In this document: in pieces, positions 48,301-60,874 of the stretch
Layout of the letters: each line of letters starts with the position of its first letter
Numbering within the stretch: the first letter of the stretch is position 1
NCBI GenBank assembly: GCA_029532625.1
Contig: JARFXM010000007.1
Span: forward strand, 1,054,001 to 1,118,000
Direction of reading: 5' to 3'
Source: Lomentospora prolificans
Taxonomy: Eukaryota > Ascomycota > Sordariomycetes > Microascales > Microascaceae
DNA: 64,000 nt
The notes under the pieces: generated by a model
Databases searched by the model: none
What the model was told of the DNA's origin: nothing
What the model saw: only the letters and a program-made list of their open reading frames with translations
Made by a program: the position numbers and the translations under genes

Positions 48301-51080
48301 GTCTCCAAAGGCCAACAGGAGCGCCCTGCAATCATCACCTCGAATGGGCTGAGAAACGGAAATTGATGAAACGGTGGTGGATGGGCTCAGGGTACCTGGT
48401 GGGTCGAGGATGGGAAGTACCCTGATCTTGCGTCTTGAGGGAGTGGGCCACAGTTGATATTAAGCTGACACCCCTCCTTGCTGCGCTGGGCCCCACCCCT
48501 GGCTCTTCTGGGAGCTCTGACGGAATAATACTGCGCTGGAGAGTCTTCCATCGACAGGCACAGAAGAAAGTCTGGTCCAGAGAAAATGGGGACTTACTAG
48601 AGCAGCCCAGCCCTGGAAGGCAATCCTGGCGCCACCCTCCCTTCTTCCCCACCCCTCTTTCCCTTCCGTTCCGTTCCCTTGCCTACCTTCCCTGCGTATC
48701 CTCTATTACTCGTCCAGCTTTCATTGACCAAACCTTGTGGTTTGCCAGGAGGGCCCACTCAATTGATAGCGCGGTGCATGTCTGTCCATATTAATACATC
48801 GTACTCTTCCAAGCACACTTGATGAAGGCAGTAGTGGAGAGGCATTAGCCCTCTCAGTGGGGTGTGAACAGCGTCTTCCAAAGCGGGAGTCGAGAGCGAG
48901 ATTTGAACAGACTGGATGGCTTCCTCACCCATGATCTCGACAGGGTTGTCTCGAGGTGTAACTCAGATGGATGCTAGTCGCCCACAAAGAGTATAAATGG
49001 TCGTATCAACAGGACTGTCTCAAGTTGAAGAGACCAGTAATCGAGAAGCAGAAACTACTTGTCCTGCATTCCTTACTTGCTTCTTGCAGAGTCCAAATGG
49101 GAAGATGTCATCCATGGATTTGTTCGCCAGCCTGCCGTGAAGTCATTGCGTGTGTCCCTGAGTCGAGGATGGAGCCCATGGTCTTGCAACCAGAACGTCG
49201 CAGAAGCTATAATAATCGACGTCCCATTTGGCGAGGGTCAACACACGAAGAATGCATTTCGACCTGTCCCAGTTAGTCGCTCCTGATTCGGATGCCAAGA
49301 GATGCTGGGGCGCTTTGACGAGCCAGTCAGTTAAAAAGGCCAACCCAAGTTTGAAAACGGGGCGTCGATGGTTGATGGGGGTGCGGTGCGCCTTCTGTGC
49401 TGGCATTCCCAGTCTGACACAGCTCTGACGGACTCTTGGCCGATTCCGTAGCGCCGGGCCAAGCCAATCGATTCAGCCCCATGCTCTACCGTAATCAGGC
49501 CCCACCCCGGATCGCAGGTGGACGAGAAGGTATTAGGGGATCAAAGGGCGTAGGGTTATGGTCAGGTACACTGCCAACGACGAGGGTAAGTATAGGGGTG
49601 TGTATGCCTGGCACACTTCGCTGGCTGTCCCACCCCCAGAACGGTAAGCAAGCCTTAGAAGGCTACTTCCCCATAATAGCTCCCAAGGAGGGAAGCATGC
49701 CAGGGTTGAGGAAGTCGACGATTGTCCATCCACGGAGGCGTGTGGATAACTAGCGTTCGAGCGAGGAGAATGACCCACAAAATGGGTCCCATCAGCCCTT
49801 CCCTTGAGCACCATCCATGCTGACTTCTGGACGACACCCCCTGGGATGTGGTACCCTTCCCTTCCAGTTGTGTAATAAATGCACCATATACATGAGTACT
49901 CCGCACCCCATGTGCCCTTCCCGGTTCTTTGGCCTTACAAGCACGACAAGTCGCTCGTAATATCTACTCCTGCCCTCGCTGGTTGCCAGCTTTCAAATAA
50001 TATTTGGACTCCTCCCACCTCACCTGCCCTTCAGCATGTCTCGTCTTTCCAAAGTGCTGGCCGTCCTTTCGTAATTTGAGTTTCCCGTATCGCGATATAC
50101 TCGACCGTGCCTAGCCACCATTCACTGACCGGTATCTCCAAACAACGCCAGTCTGCACTTCGAGCGCCCACACGCAACGCGAATCTACTCCAATTATACC
50201 TACCAGAACCCACTCGCCCTCGCTTCGCTCACGCTTCTACGCTCACCCGTGCGGACAGGGCATTGGAGGTGCACCACATCCCGCACTTGGGCAATCCGAC
50301 TTGACTTGATGGGCATTACGCCTCCGTTTACTGCATTCTTATTGTCTCCCCATCAAGTCACCACATAGGGTTAAATCACATTGTAGACGTCGGCTTCCTC
50401 TCCGCTCTCCAAATTGCCTCAGGTTTCCCTTGCCTGTACCTTTTACCTGCATTACGGCAACGGGATCGCAGAGCGGGTTTTGGCTAGGCCAGGGATTATT
50501 ATTTCGAGCCAGAAGCCCAATTCGCTTTCAACGTCTTGCCACCAAATGGTTTGAGAGGGACCGGGCCCCTGTTCCCCATCTACAGCATACACACCTGTTC
50601 CGTACCCTGCAATTCAACCATCCGTGGTTGATTAGGTCACTCCTTCCCGCTGGCCGTCATTGTACTTGCTGCAAATCCCCATTAAAATCTATTCTCATTG
50701 TCCCTTTCTCTGTTGTTACTATTTTTCTTTTACGTTTTCCCTCATTCTTACAACAATTATATCCTCCGCTTCCCCAGTTTGCTCCGAGTTGTCAAGGAGA
50801 CGATTTAAACTCCTGGGCCTAAATTCACCCCCAATCACACGCCTAGCTCGTCAACCGGCTCCCTCAAATCGTTTTGACGACGTCGCCGTTTTTTCTGCCC
50901 TAGCGCGCCGCCTCGACAGTCAACGCACCTCGGCGGCAACCCCGATTTTCGTCGCCACCCGTCCTAACACCTGCAGTCTGCTACGTTGGACCGCAGGAAC
51001 CCCCTGAGATTATAATTGCGACAACCCAGATTTTTCTTTTGAATTCCCAGTTATAACGACCCTCCTTTTTGAGACGCTTA

Positions 51081-51287
51081 ATGACGATCTCGTTGGTCTT
51101 TCTGGAACCTAACCGAATCCCTGTTCAGCTGGCTCCTGCTCCTCCTGGTGGCAATTTAACTCCCGTGTTCAGCTGTCATCACAACCGCCCGAACTCTGTA
51201 CTCGTATCATTTCTCCATCCCGCGGCGCCATGTCCTTCAGTCGACAACACGGCCCTGAGGCCTCGAGCCTTCCTTCAATTTTTATAG
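51081..51287 (+). other. Upstream ORF overlapping the zinc-finger start
   Basis: An ATG at 51081 opens a 68-codon frame that ends at 51287, 58 bases inside the zinc-finger coding region but in a different frame. If the mRNA starts upstream of 51081, ribosomes using this ATG would bypass the main start at 51230. That is a known way to lower translation of fungal regulators. The transcript start is not known. Confidence 0.35.
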
Positions 51288-53252
51288 CTTCGGATCCTCC
51301 AGATCGATATCGCTCTTCCACTCAAGCCATGCCTTACGAACAATACTCTTCTTCAACTACAGGCGCCATGTCCATCCCCGGTATTCACAGAGTCGAAGAC
51401 GTGCCTCCTCCACTACCGCCGCCTCAGTTCCCTTTTGGGAAGCCACCCGGTTCCGACTACAAGGAGCCCCAACGAGACCTGTTTGGTTCCTTTAGCGCCA
51501 GAGAACCCAGCTTATTTGGGAGTGGCAGCTTTAGTAGTATGGGAGACCGCCGAGATCGCACACCTGTATTGAAGGTTGATAAAGATGAGGGATATGCGAG
51601 TCTCTCCTCAACTCGGTGAGTAATAACAACTTCGGTATCAAGAACCGAGTGGCTCGGGTGAACCAAGATGAGCCCTGTCCGTCGATTGAAACTTGTATGC
51701 ACTAACATGCTTGTCTACTAGATCCAAGGACTCCCTGCCGACTGGATTTGGGGCCTTCCACAACCGATACCGATTCCAGACGAGCGCCGACAACTACTGC
51801 GACAACATGAAGAACAAACTGAACCCGGTTAGGACATTCGATAAATCCCCTACCTCGCTCGGTCCGTCCTCTGCCCAGGATTCCTCCCCAACTCGCCTCT
51901 CGCCCGAGAGCCGCCTACCCCCACTATCGGTCCCTGTGTCCCTGCCTTATAGGACATCAATTCTCGAAGAACCTGAGCGATTCACACAAACCCCTCTCCA
52001 TTCTGCCGTATCACCTCGCCTTGGGCCGTTCTCACTGAATAGCCGTGACCCCCGATCCCCGAGCGGGAACTCCGACACCGATTACTCCGTAAGGCGTCGA
52101 CGGTCTGGAAGGACAAATAGCACCTCGTTGGGGGACGAGCCCGCAGCCTCGCCAAGAAGCGGCTACGACCTTCACAGCACAGACTCGGAGATTGCAGAAA
52201 CATCCTCCATGCGTAGGCTCCATCTTGATGAACCTAAGGAGTACCACGTGGCGGGTCTGAAGCGCCGGGCCTCATCGCCTCCGGGCGACGACTCACTTCT
52301 GCATTCTATGGGTAGCCAGAGTGACCTTCGTCGACGAGAACTCTCGCGCGGCTCGCCCACTCCCCGTCTAGCGGTTCACCCTAAAGGCTCAGGGTCTTCT
52401 GTTTCGTCGACAGGGCGAAGTGGGTCTTTCGCCTCGACTTTCTCCGTCGCTGCCCCGAGCAGTGCTACAAGTGTCAACTCTTTCGGGCGCCGATCCCCCG
52501 TCCATCTATCCACGAATGGCGTCGCTGACGGGAATCCGGGCTACGTATTAAATCCCAGCCCCCGAGGGTCAGTCTCCCGGGGAACCCACCAACGGAATGT
52601 CAGCGAGAGCCACCAGACTGCCTCCCCCCGCAAAATCACCGAGATCACCAAGGCCAACGGCCAGAGGATGCAAGGTTTCATGCTCATGTGCGAGTGCTGT
52701 CCGAAAAAACCAAAGAAGTTCGAGACTCCGGAAGAATTATGGTACATCACGTCATCCCCCACTATAAGTGAATCCTGTTCGACTAACACGATAAATAATA
52801 GGGCACACGAGGCTGAGAAACAATACGAATGCCACTACTGCGGGAATCGCTTCAAGAACAAGAACGAGGCGGAGCGACACCAGAATAGCCTTCATGTACG
52901 ACGCCACAGCTGGAGCTGCAAGGCACTCACCAGTTACAGTCAAGCTTTCCACGAGAGCACCAACAGGCCTGGCGAGGCGGATACATGTGGTTATTGTGGT
53001 CGCGATTTCGAGCGCTCCGGACCAGTGGCCGCTGGTGGTGTGGGCCGTACAGCATCCGAACAGGACTGGGACGAACGTATCCATCATCTCACTGCGGACC
53101 ACAAATTTAGAGAGTGTAACAGCAGCAAAAAGTTTTACCGGGCCGACCACTTCCGTCAACACCTAAAGCACAGCCACGCGGGATCGAGCGGGAAATGGAC
53201 GAACATGCTGGAAAATGCATGCATGATGGAAGAAGACCCAACGCCCAAATGA
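51230..53252 (+). CDS. C2H2 zinc-finger protein, probable transcription factor
   Basis: The exons are 51230-51615, 51722-52741 and 52802-53252. The introns are 106 bp (gtgagt...tag) and 60 bp (gtacat...tag). The second is a multiple of three without a stop, so read-through stays in frame. The product is 618 residues. The first 440 are Ser/Pro-rich and look disordered. The C-terminal part has a Cys pair in 'LMCECCPKKPKKFETPEEL', a canonical finger 'YECHYCGNRF' with His near 'ERHQNSLH', then 'CGYCGRDF' and a closing block 'FYRADHFRQHLKHSHAG'. This block is characteristic of a fungal family of C2H2 regulators. It is expected to be nuclear. Its targets cannot be told. The unusually long gene-free DNA upstream could hold distal control elements. 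Confidence 0.88.
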
Positions 53253-56200
53253 GCGCCAGTGGTGCTCCTGCGGGAGGGTGGCATTGCATACTCCTGCTCA
53301 AACACCACTGGCCGCCATGATCGCGGTTTGTCATTTGCCACCTGTCGGACATGGCTGTCACGGCAAGGATGCCATTTCTTCTCGAAATTGGTGCGCCGTG
53401 CCAATCGCCTGAGCAGGATGGCCATGAAGAAATTCGCTGGTGCGCATTTGAATGCGGGGGCTCAGAATGTATCCAGAGGATAAAGTTGACCAAACCGGCT
53501 TGGCCTCCCTTTGCGCCAAGCCCTCCAAATCTCTCTTCTGCCCCGACCCATGACAACCTTTTGCCTCACCGTCCACGATCTGATCCAGGGATACGCGAAG
53601 TGGCTGAATAGAGGCAGCTGAATGGACCATATTCGCTAATGCCATTCGGGCATATGGCCTTGGGTCAGTATCGATCTGGAACAACCCCAGCCTTAGTGCT
53701 AAACGGGACAGCCACAGGAGCACTGCGTGTCACCTCCACGGCTGTAAATCCACCTCGTGGATTTGATCCGTTTCAAGCGGGGCCGAGCCCGCGAATCGAC
53801 ATTCCCAACGTTTGAAATATAGCTCGGTGCTACGCTACAATACTATCACGCCAAGCAAGCCCTGTTGATGTCTATACGCCATGGCCTTAGAAGGGATTAA
53901 AACAGAGGAGCGCGTTACCACGAGAGGGCCGGAAGGATTGGATGATTTAGTGGATGAATTTACGCCCCACGGGGTGCGTGCAGAAAGCCCTGCGAGCTGA
54001 ATGAGCCTCCCTATAGGTCTCGGTACAACAAAGCCTTGGTGGCCTTCCTTTCCCGTATTAACTTATGATTAGAGTTTTGGTCGCCTCCCACCTATTTTTC
54101 ATTATCCGACTCTTTACGGTTCCGGAGGGTTTTCTTTTTCCTTATTTACTTCTACTTTTCACAAAAGGATTCCCCGCATGCGCGGGAAACGGCGTTGGCG
54201 GTTCAATGCATCAATCGGTTCTCCCCGCGTCCTTTTCACAACTCTATTTGTTTTGCGACGACTTTTTTCTTGGGGGCCGGGGGGTGGGAGGGGAACAAAG
54301 CCCCCCAGCTCCCGGCGGGTTGACTCCAGGACAGAGGCAGTTTAGGACCTGGACTCTTGGGTTTAATATGGCCGACGAGCGGCGTGCTGTAAACCTGCCA
54401 GGATACGCACTGAGTGTTATTACGCAAGAGCGGTGTGGAAACTGGGACGGATTTCACGGTAGGAGTGGATAATGTTGTCGGGTACCGCCAATTTTTCTGC
54501 CATGCCCACCCCCTTGCCTGACCAGCGGAGCGAGTGGACGGCAGTTTTGACGACAGCACACAACATAGATATGGGTCGAGCCGAGCCTGAAAATCCCTTT
54601 CAAACGCCTAGCTTTCTCCGCCAACCAGCGGCATACGCGCAGCGAAATCCGCGTGGATGATGTCGAAATGTACCACGGGCATTAGTTTACGGCTTTACGA
54701 CGATAGATGATAACTGAGGAGCATAAAATCTACCATGTAACATACCCTTATTGCTTTCTCCCACAGGGGCCAGTCCAGGAATACTACTGTATTTTTTTGA
54801 TACTTTCCATAATACACACATTTGAGTGTCAGAGTTGAATGTCGTCCCTTCGATTCTATTTCAATAGGTATGGTTTTGCACTGACGCGCTTGATAGGATC
54901 GGCCAGGGAGAATTAAACTCGGCTTTTTCTAGGCTATGAGGATATGCTTTGTTTGATAGCACACAAAAACGCATCGGTAGGGAGGGATGGGTTTCCTCGT
55001 TTTCCTGTTAAGGATCTGGTGGTAAGCCGGGGCGTCGACTGTTGGTGTCTGTGGCTACAAGATGACGGGCCCATAACCAAAAGCGAGGAGCGGGGTGATG
55101 GAACGAGGAACCCCGACCGCCAGCCAGCGTTGGGAACCACCTTGACAGGGGTTCTGGGCTGGTACGGGCCATTCTGGGTAGCCATAACGCCCCCCTTCGA
55201 TTTTGGGCGAAAGCGAGGGAAGCGGGTATGATTACAGGGTTGGCGAGCATAAGACAGGGTGGCACCAGCCCGGTGAGCGATTGTGCACAGGAACCGAACT
55301 ACAAAAAGACGCTAAGGGAGACGCCAAACCCAGGACGAGGGTCAGCGAGAGAGTGTGGAGGGTGTTGGGTTTCAATGTGCCAAATGTAGCATGCGGTGTT
55401 ATTTTTGGGGGTTTCTTTTTTTTAAAACGTCCTCGCCGCTCCTTTCCTTCCTCCCACACAGACCCTTTCTCTCTCTCTTTTTTTTTTTTTTACTTTTTTT
55501 TTTTTTTTTTTCAATCTTTTGGGTGGGAGGGGGGTGGAAGAGCGGGCGGGGAGCGGCCGGTTGGTGCGACGGATCGTTGGGGATCTATCTGTCCGTTCCG
55601 GCGAGGTCAAGGATATGATAGGTGAGCAGATTTACCCAGGGCGGGCTGGGGGCCGTCGCGCTGAGGCAGAGGATGGGAAATTATGGAGACAGCGAGTGGC
55701 CTGGCCGACTAGGCGAAGCTGGCTTGGCTGGCGGTTTTGGGGGAGGAAGCGGGGACCGGACGCGGGGTAATGATGTTGGCCGATAGGCGGTGACGAAAGG
55801 TGTGCGATCCGCCCGGATTCCGGTGCATCTCAGTGGGCTATCTTCAACATTTGAGTTTCGGTGCGCGAGGCAAATAAGGGAAAAGGTGCTGAGTGATAAA
55901 AGGACGTCAAGTTGAAAAGAGACGACCAACGTAGCATTCGTCTCCTCTCCCTTGCTTTGGATCTTTTTGCTCCCTCGGTGTCGGGTGACTTGGGGGTTTG
56001 GCTCAGTCCATGCAGTAGCTGGCTCTCGACTCACCAGATAGATGGGTAAATACTACCCAACAGGGTCCATTTGCTAGCCTTTAATCCTGTCTGGCGGGTT
56101 AAGCGTTGGGTGGGGGAGGTGAAGAGGAGGTTGGATGGCCATGTTGCGGCATCTTAATGGGCATCAGGGTATGCACCAACGATCTGCATCTGCTGGCTGA

Positions 56201-57300
56201 TGCAGCGTGTTCTGTTGTTTCGATGCAGCATGCTGTATGCTGCATGCTATCAGCGCTCTCAAAGGAACGAGTTAAAGCAAAAAGATGAGGTGGTGCTTCT
56301 TCTGGCGTTGCAAAGGATCAAGGGCTCTTGTGGGGGAACGGGCCGGCTTGACTTGCCCGAGTCGAGGAGATCGGCGAGAGGGAAACCAGACCTTGGCAGA
56401 CATAAAATGTTTACATTCCCGGAAGCCGAAGCAGAAGTTCCACCCAGCATTCTCTTGGCGCGCCCTCTTGTGCCGGGTGAGAAGTCTAGAACGGGCCTGG
56501 CCAGTCTTCATCCACGGCAGCTTCCGTCGGTGAGGGTGAAAAACGTTCATGTGACTCAGCCCTACAGGAAGGGTCCCAATTTTTTTTGTTTTTTCTCCCT
56601 TTTTTCTCGAAAGATAGCGGATGCTCTTATGGAGTGAGGGGCCAGCGGCGTGTCCAGCACCCGACGCCATCATGCCGCACTAGCGTGGATTCAGTTGCTG
56701 AGTGATGCCAGAAGGCCGATCAAGTTGCTCCGTCCATCACCACACGGACATTTGAGACAACTCCACCTTGACAGCCAGCACTTGAGCACCAAGGTGTCAT
56801 AGAATTACGCCCCTCTAGGTGCATACCTTCCCTATAGCGCTCAGGCTCCCAACCGAGGCACCAACGTGGGCCAAAATGCATTCACTGGATTCAGCTTCGA
56901 GACAAGCGAGCTACTTTCTTACTCAGATATTACGATATTAATTCAAGATATCATCAGCGTCTTGCAGTTAATATCGTTTCATCTTTTCCCGCGCTCTCGC
57001 TTGTGGTCCTATCCCGCTCTAGTCCGTAAGGGTCTCGGCAGGGCCTGCTTCCGTAGGCTGTCGTGCCGACGGCTTGTGTTTCCTCTCGTGGGGTCCAAGG
57101 CGGGGGCGGGGCAGTTCTGCCGAATTTTCTTTTCCCCGGATCACACTCACCACGCTGCGCGAAAGAGGGAAAAAGTTGTCCAGCACACCACTCACACATC
57201 GCAAAGCCACTATACCAGTTGTGGTACGTTGAGAGACGAGGATATTCATACCCCTTACTCTGCGCATACCCCTCTCGGGGATCCCACTTACGTGTCGACG
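53253..57300. other. Intergenic region, no gene seen
   Basis: This holds the 3' flank of the zinc-finger gene and the 5' flank of YVH1. It contains a T-rich tract near 55480-55512, a hairpin at 56223-56245 and G-rich stretches. Frames up to about 160 codons occur on both strands, but none has recognisable features. Confidence 0.5.
56223..56245. repeat. Short inverted repeat (hairpin)
   Basis: Nine-base arms, atgcagcat and atgctgcat, are separated by five bases (gctgt). Neighbouring sequence repeats the gcagc/gctgc theme. No function is assigned. Confidence 0.6.
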
Positions 57301-58541
57301 ATGTCTCTTGATCGGATAGAAGGCAAGGAGAACCTCTATATTGGGAGGTAAGGCTCGTCAATCATCGTCAACATTGCCGCAGGCGGGCGGGCGGAAAGAG
57401 ACCCAATCCACTAACCCGCTGATGCAGCATATTCGCTCTACGGAGGCCCAAGGCTCTTATGGATCATGGCATCACCCACGTTCTTTCAGTCGTAGGATTC
57501 AAACCTAGGGAGATGGAAGGCGACGCGAGCAAAGGACCCACATGGAACGACTTCAGAAAGAAGGCTAAGCATATGATGATCGATATCGACGATGTTGACG
57601 ACGAGGACTTGCTCATCCACCTCCCAGAAGCAGTGCGCTTCATAGACGAGGGCCTATACCCCAAAAGGACGTCTGCGGATGGCGAAAGCTCCAGCGAGGA
57701 TGAGCTTGAATCATCCGGCGCTGTTTTCGTGCACTGTGCCATGGGGAAATCACGCTCTGTGGCTACTGCTGCCGCTTACCTACTATGGAAATACCCGCAA
57801 CGATTCAGTCGAACTGCTGCCTCCTCGGATACCCCAGAGATGAGGCAAAATGACGCCAGGGAGGCTGTCAACGGGGCGATCGAGTGGATAAGGAAGAGCC
57901 GGTCGATAGCAGATCCTAACTGGGGGTTCAGGTCACAGCTGAAGCTCTGGTGGGAGATGGGATGTCCCGATGACGTGGAGTCGCACCCGATATATCGGAA
58001 GTGGGCTTACAAGAGAGAGATTGAGAGGAGCGTCGCGTGCGGCATGGCGCCAGAGCTACGGTTCGAAGACGAAGAGATCAGCCAAAAGGCCAAGGCTACG
58101 ACTGTGGGCGAGCTCGCGAAACCAGTTGCGTCCTCTTCCGAACCAGAGTTGCGATGCCGGAAATGCCGAAAGACGCTAGCGACTGCCCGATTCATCGTAC
58201 CTGTCAACCATGGGGGCGGGGAGGCTATGAAGACGGTGGAGAAGCACGCGCCTCTGCCCTCTGGCCCGTGTCCGCACCACTTTATCGAGCCCCTATCGTG
58301 GATGCGGCCGACTCTCGAGCAGGGAGAGCTTGACGGACGTCTCTGCTGCCCCAACGCGAAGTGCGGTGCTTCCGTGGGTCGGTACTCGTGGAAAGGGTTT
58401 CAGTGCTCATGTGGAGAATGGGTTACGCCAGCGTTTTCACTGCAAAAATCCAAGGTTGACGTTGTGACAAAGGCGGTGAGACCTCCCGCCTCGCTGGGGA
58501 TACGGATGCCTCCGGGCGCCGCGCCTAGAGAGAATCTGTGA
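57301..58541 (+). CDS. YVH1: Dual-specificity protein phosphatase YVH1
   Basis: Two exons, 57301-57347 and 57428-58541, are separated by an 80-bp intron (gtaagg...cag). The join gives 'NLYIGSIFALRRPKAL', as expected at the start of the phosphatase domain. The product is 386 residues. The catalytic loop is 'HCAMGKSRS' with the nucleophile Cys at about residue 119. An acidic Ser/Glu insert (ADGESSSEDELESS) lies just ahead of it. The C-terminal zinc-binding domain keeps 'CRKCRKTLA', 'CPHHF', 'LSWM', 'CPNAKCGASVGRYSWKGFQC' and 'CGEW'. YVH1 proteins act in late 60S ribosome assembly by releasing Mrt4, which needs the zinc domain more than the phosphatase. Both domains look intact here. Confidence 0.95.
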
Positions 58542-59086
58542 GGTGCAGGCTATCAGATCAAGATGTCATTTGGGTTATGTAGCCATTTTTTGCACAAGAG
58601 GCGACGATTTCGGGGGTGGGGGTAGCATTGGGTCCAGGCACAGCGTGCATAGGCAAGGTTTAGACTTTTGTGGCAGAGCAGCATGGTGAAGTCGTTTAAT
58701 CATGCAGAAGTTCATGAATCCCCTTTTGTTCAAAATAAAAATACCGGGGACTAAACGGGCCCATGAGGTTTAGTCCATGATTCAGGGTCAATTCTTCTCG
58801 AGGTCGAGACAGTGAGTGGATTATCTTATCAGTCGGGTTAGCCGGCGAAGTTGAGCCGAAGGAAGCCATATGCCGTCATACCTTACCCTTCAAAGCTCTC
58901 CCCTCCTTCCAGCTCCCAAACACAATTTGCACCTTCAAATCGCGTGCTCAACCCCATCAATTGTGCCGCGATCGCATTTTCGCTCCTATTACCCCAAGTA
59001 ACATGCGAGGCGAGCTCGATTGATTATTCAACCTACCGAGAATTGATTTAAACCAACACGCTGCCATTATCATAGAACCATTAGCT
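58542..59086 (+). promoter_or_regulatory. Spacer with promoter and leader of the carboxypeptidase gene
   Basis: The 545-bp gap holds the YVH1 3' flank and the 5' flank of the M20 peptidase gene. A 43-codon upstream ORF (ATG at 58870, stop ending at 59001) ends before the main start at 59087. If transcribed, it could affect translation. No other gene is seen. Confidence 0.4.
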
Positions 59087-60874
59087 ATGTCAGAGAAGGG
59101 GCAGAGCCTGCCTCTGGTGGGCGGCAATGGTCATCCGGTCCTCCTTGCCCGTGCCCAAACCTCGCCGGGCCGCTCGTGGATATTGAAGGCCCTAATTTGG
59201 ATTAACGTTCTCGTCTTCGCGTACAACTATTTCATCCCGAGCCATCTCTCCTGGCCCAGAGGCCGGCCGGATGCTGTCCGCGTCGAGGGCCAATGTGCCC
59301 AAGTAGCGCCGCTCAAGGCCGCGCTGGTCGGCGAGAAGGAGAGGCTCGAAAAGATGGACAAGTTCCTAGAATCCGAGGCCTTCCGTAACGAGTCCATCGC
59401 GAGGGTAGCAGGTGCCGTGCAGATCCCCTCGCAATCCTATGATAACATGGGCCCCATTGATGAGGACCCGCGCTGGAAGCCTATGGGCGACGTTGCTGAC
59501 TACCTTGAGCGGACGTTCCCACTCATCCACAAAGGCACCACGGTGACGCTTAAGAAGGTCAACACTTACGGTCTACTGTACACGTGGCATGGCAGCGACA
59601 GCTACCTGAAGCCCACTGTACTCATGGCTCACCAGGACGTTGTACCCGTGGAGCAGTCTACGGTAGGCCAGTGGGATCATCCCCCCTTCAGCGGCGACTA
59701 CGACGGCAAGTTTATCTGGGGACGCGGGGCCTCCGACTGCAAGAACTCGCTAGTTGGTATCCTCGAGGCCGTCGAGCTTCTTATCGCGGCCGGCTACAAG
59801 CCCAAGCGCACCGTCATCATGGCCTTTGGTTTCGACGAGGAAATCTCGGGTGGCCAGGGTGCCAGCCACCTTTCCCAGGCAATCCTTCAACAATACGGCA
59901 AGAACGGAATCGCGACCATTATTGATGAAGGCGCCGGCATCGTTTCCCAATGGGGCAGGGACTTTGCTCTCCCCGGCGTCGCCGAAAAGGGCTACATGGA
60001 CGTCGAGGTCACGGTGCGCATGCCTGGTGGGCACTCGTCTGTACCACCCGACCACACCGGCATCGGCATCCTCTCCGAGCTGATTGGATTGGTCGAAGCT
60101 AACCCCTACGAACCCCGCCTCCACTCCGAAAACCCCTTCCTCGGCTTCCTGCAGTGCGGCGCCGCCCATGCCGACGACTTTCCCAAAAAGCTTAAGAAGC
60201 TCCTCCCCAAGCACGCCGCCGCGCTTGCCCATCATCCCCACGACCACAAGGACAAGGAGGATAAACTCGCCAAGGAAGCCGCCAAGGCTGGCCCCTTGGT
60301 CAAGTACCTCTTCACCACCTCGGTCGCCGTCGATGTCATCTCGGGCGGCGTCAAGGTCAACGCCCTCCCCGAGCAGAGCCGCGTCCTCATCAACCACCGC
60401 ATCAACGTCGGCTCCAGCTCCTCCGACGTCAAGGACAAGATCACAAAGCTCGCAAAGCGCGTCGCCAAGAAGCACAACCTTAGCCTTCATGCTTTCGAAG
60501 ACGACAAGGACGGCGAGGCGGAGCTCAACTCCATCACTCTCCGCGTCACGAGGAAACCTCTCGAACCCGCCCCCGTCACACCCACATCTGTTGATAGCAC
60601 CACGCCTTACTCGATCCTGGCTGGGACGACGAGGGCTCTCTACGGAGAGGACATGATTGTCGCGCCCGGCATCATGACTGGCAACACCGATACTAGGTAC
60701 TACTGGGACTTGAGCAAGCACATCTTCCGCTTTGCTCCTGGCTGGGACCCCGATTACAACATGTGGGATGGCATCCACACCGTGAATGAGAAGCTGAGCG
60801 TCTTGGCCCACATTAGGACTGTTCAGTGGTACAGCCAGTTCATCAGGAACATGGATGATGCTCAGTTAGATTAG
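59087..60874 (+). CDS. Vacuolar carboxypeptidase S-like M20 metallopeptidase
   Basis: A single exon encodes 595 residues, close to yeast CPS1. A short cytosolic tail is followed by a membrane anchor near residues 31-50 (WILKALIWINVLVFAYNYFI), giving a type II membrane protein that would be sorted to the vacuole. The two-zinc active site is visible: 'MAHQDVVPV' (zinc His and Asp), 'GRGASDCKNSL' (bridging Asp), 'FGFDEEISGG' (catalytic Glu and zinc Glu), 'NTDTRYYWDL', and the late 'DGIHTVNE' (zinc His). The middle part with 'PGGHSSVPPDHTGIG' is the dimerisation region. A Lys/His/Asp-rich insert lies near residues 380-405. Role: release of C-terminal amino acids from peptides in the vacuole. The opposite strand has a long open frame that is only a shadow of codon bias. 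Confidence 0.95.
   Translation: MSEKGQSLPLVGGNGHPVLLARAQTSPGRSWILKALIWINVLVFAYNYFIPSHLSWPRGRPDAVRVEGQCAQVAPLKAALVGEKERLEKMDKFLESEAFRNESIARVAGAVQIPSQSYDNMGPIDEDPRWKPMGDVADYLERTFPLIHKGTTVTLKKVNTYGLLYTWHGSDSYLKPTVLMAHQDVVPVEQSTVGQWDHPPFSGDYDGKFIWGRGASDCKNSLVGILEAVELLIAAGYKPKRTVIMAFGFDEEISGGQGASHLSQAILQQYGKNGIATIIDEGAGIVSQWGRDFALPGVAEKGYMDVEVTVRMPGGHSSVPPDHTGIGILSELIGLVEANPYEPRLHSENPFLGFLQCGAAHADDFPKKLKKLLPKHAAALAHHPHDHKDKEDKLAKEAAKAGPLVKYLFTTSVAVDVISGGVKVNALPEQSRVLINHRINVGSSSSDVKDKITKLAKRVAKKHNLSLHAFEDDKDGEAELNSITLRVTRKPLEPAPVTPTSVDSTTPYSILAGTTRALYGEDMIVAPGIMTGNTDTRYYWDLSKHIFRFAPGWDPDYNMWDGIHTVNEKLSVLAHIRTVQWYSQFIRNMDDAQLD

Larger units (their letters stand above)
35149..51229. other. 16-kb block without a recognised gene
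   Basis: No frame in this block has a recognised motif, signal peptide or credible exon chain; the longest are under 180 codons and look random. The base composition looks balanced, unlike AT-rich inactivated repeats. Contents noted are a G run (36149-36163), A runs (36689-36721, 38787-38819 and shorter ones near 38619 and 41055), many short pyrimidine tracts, and a 12-bp tandem repeat at 45271-45311. The last kilobase before 51230 is C/T-rich and probably holds the promoter and leader of the zinc-finger gene. Non-coding transcripts or genes of unknown families could be missed. Confidence 0.45.

Noticed and set aside
59750..60811. 353-codon frame on the - strand
   Set aside because: It lies opposite the carboxypeptidase coding region and results from its G/C-rich third positions.
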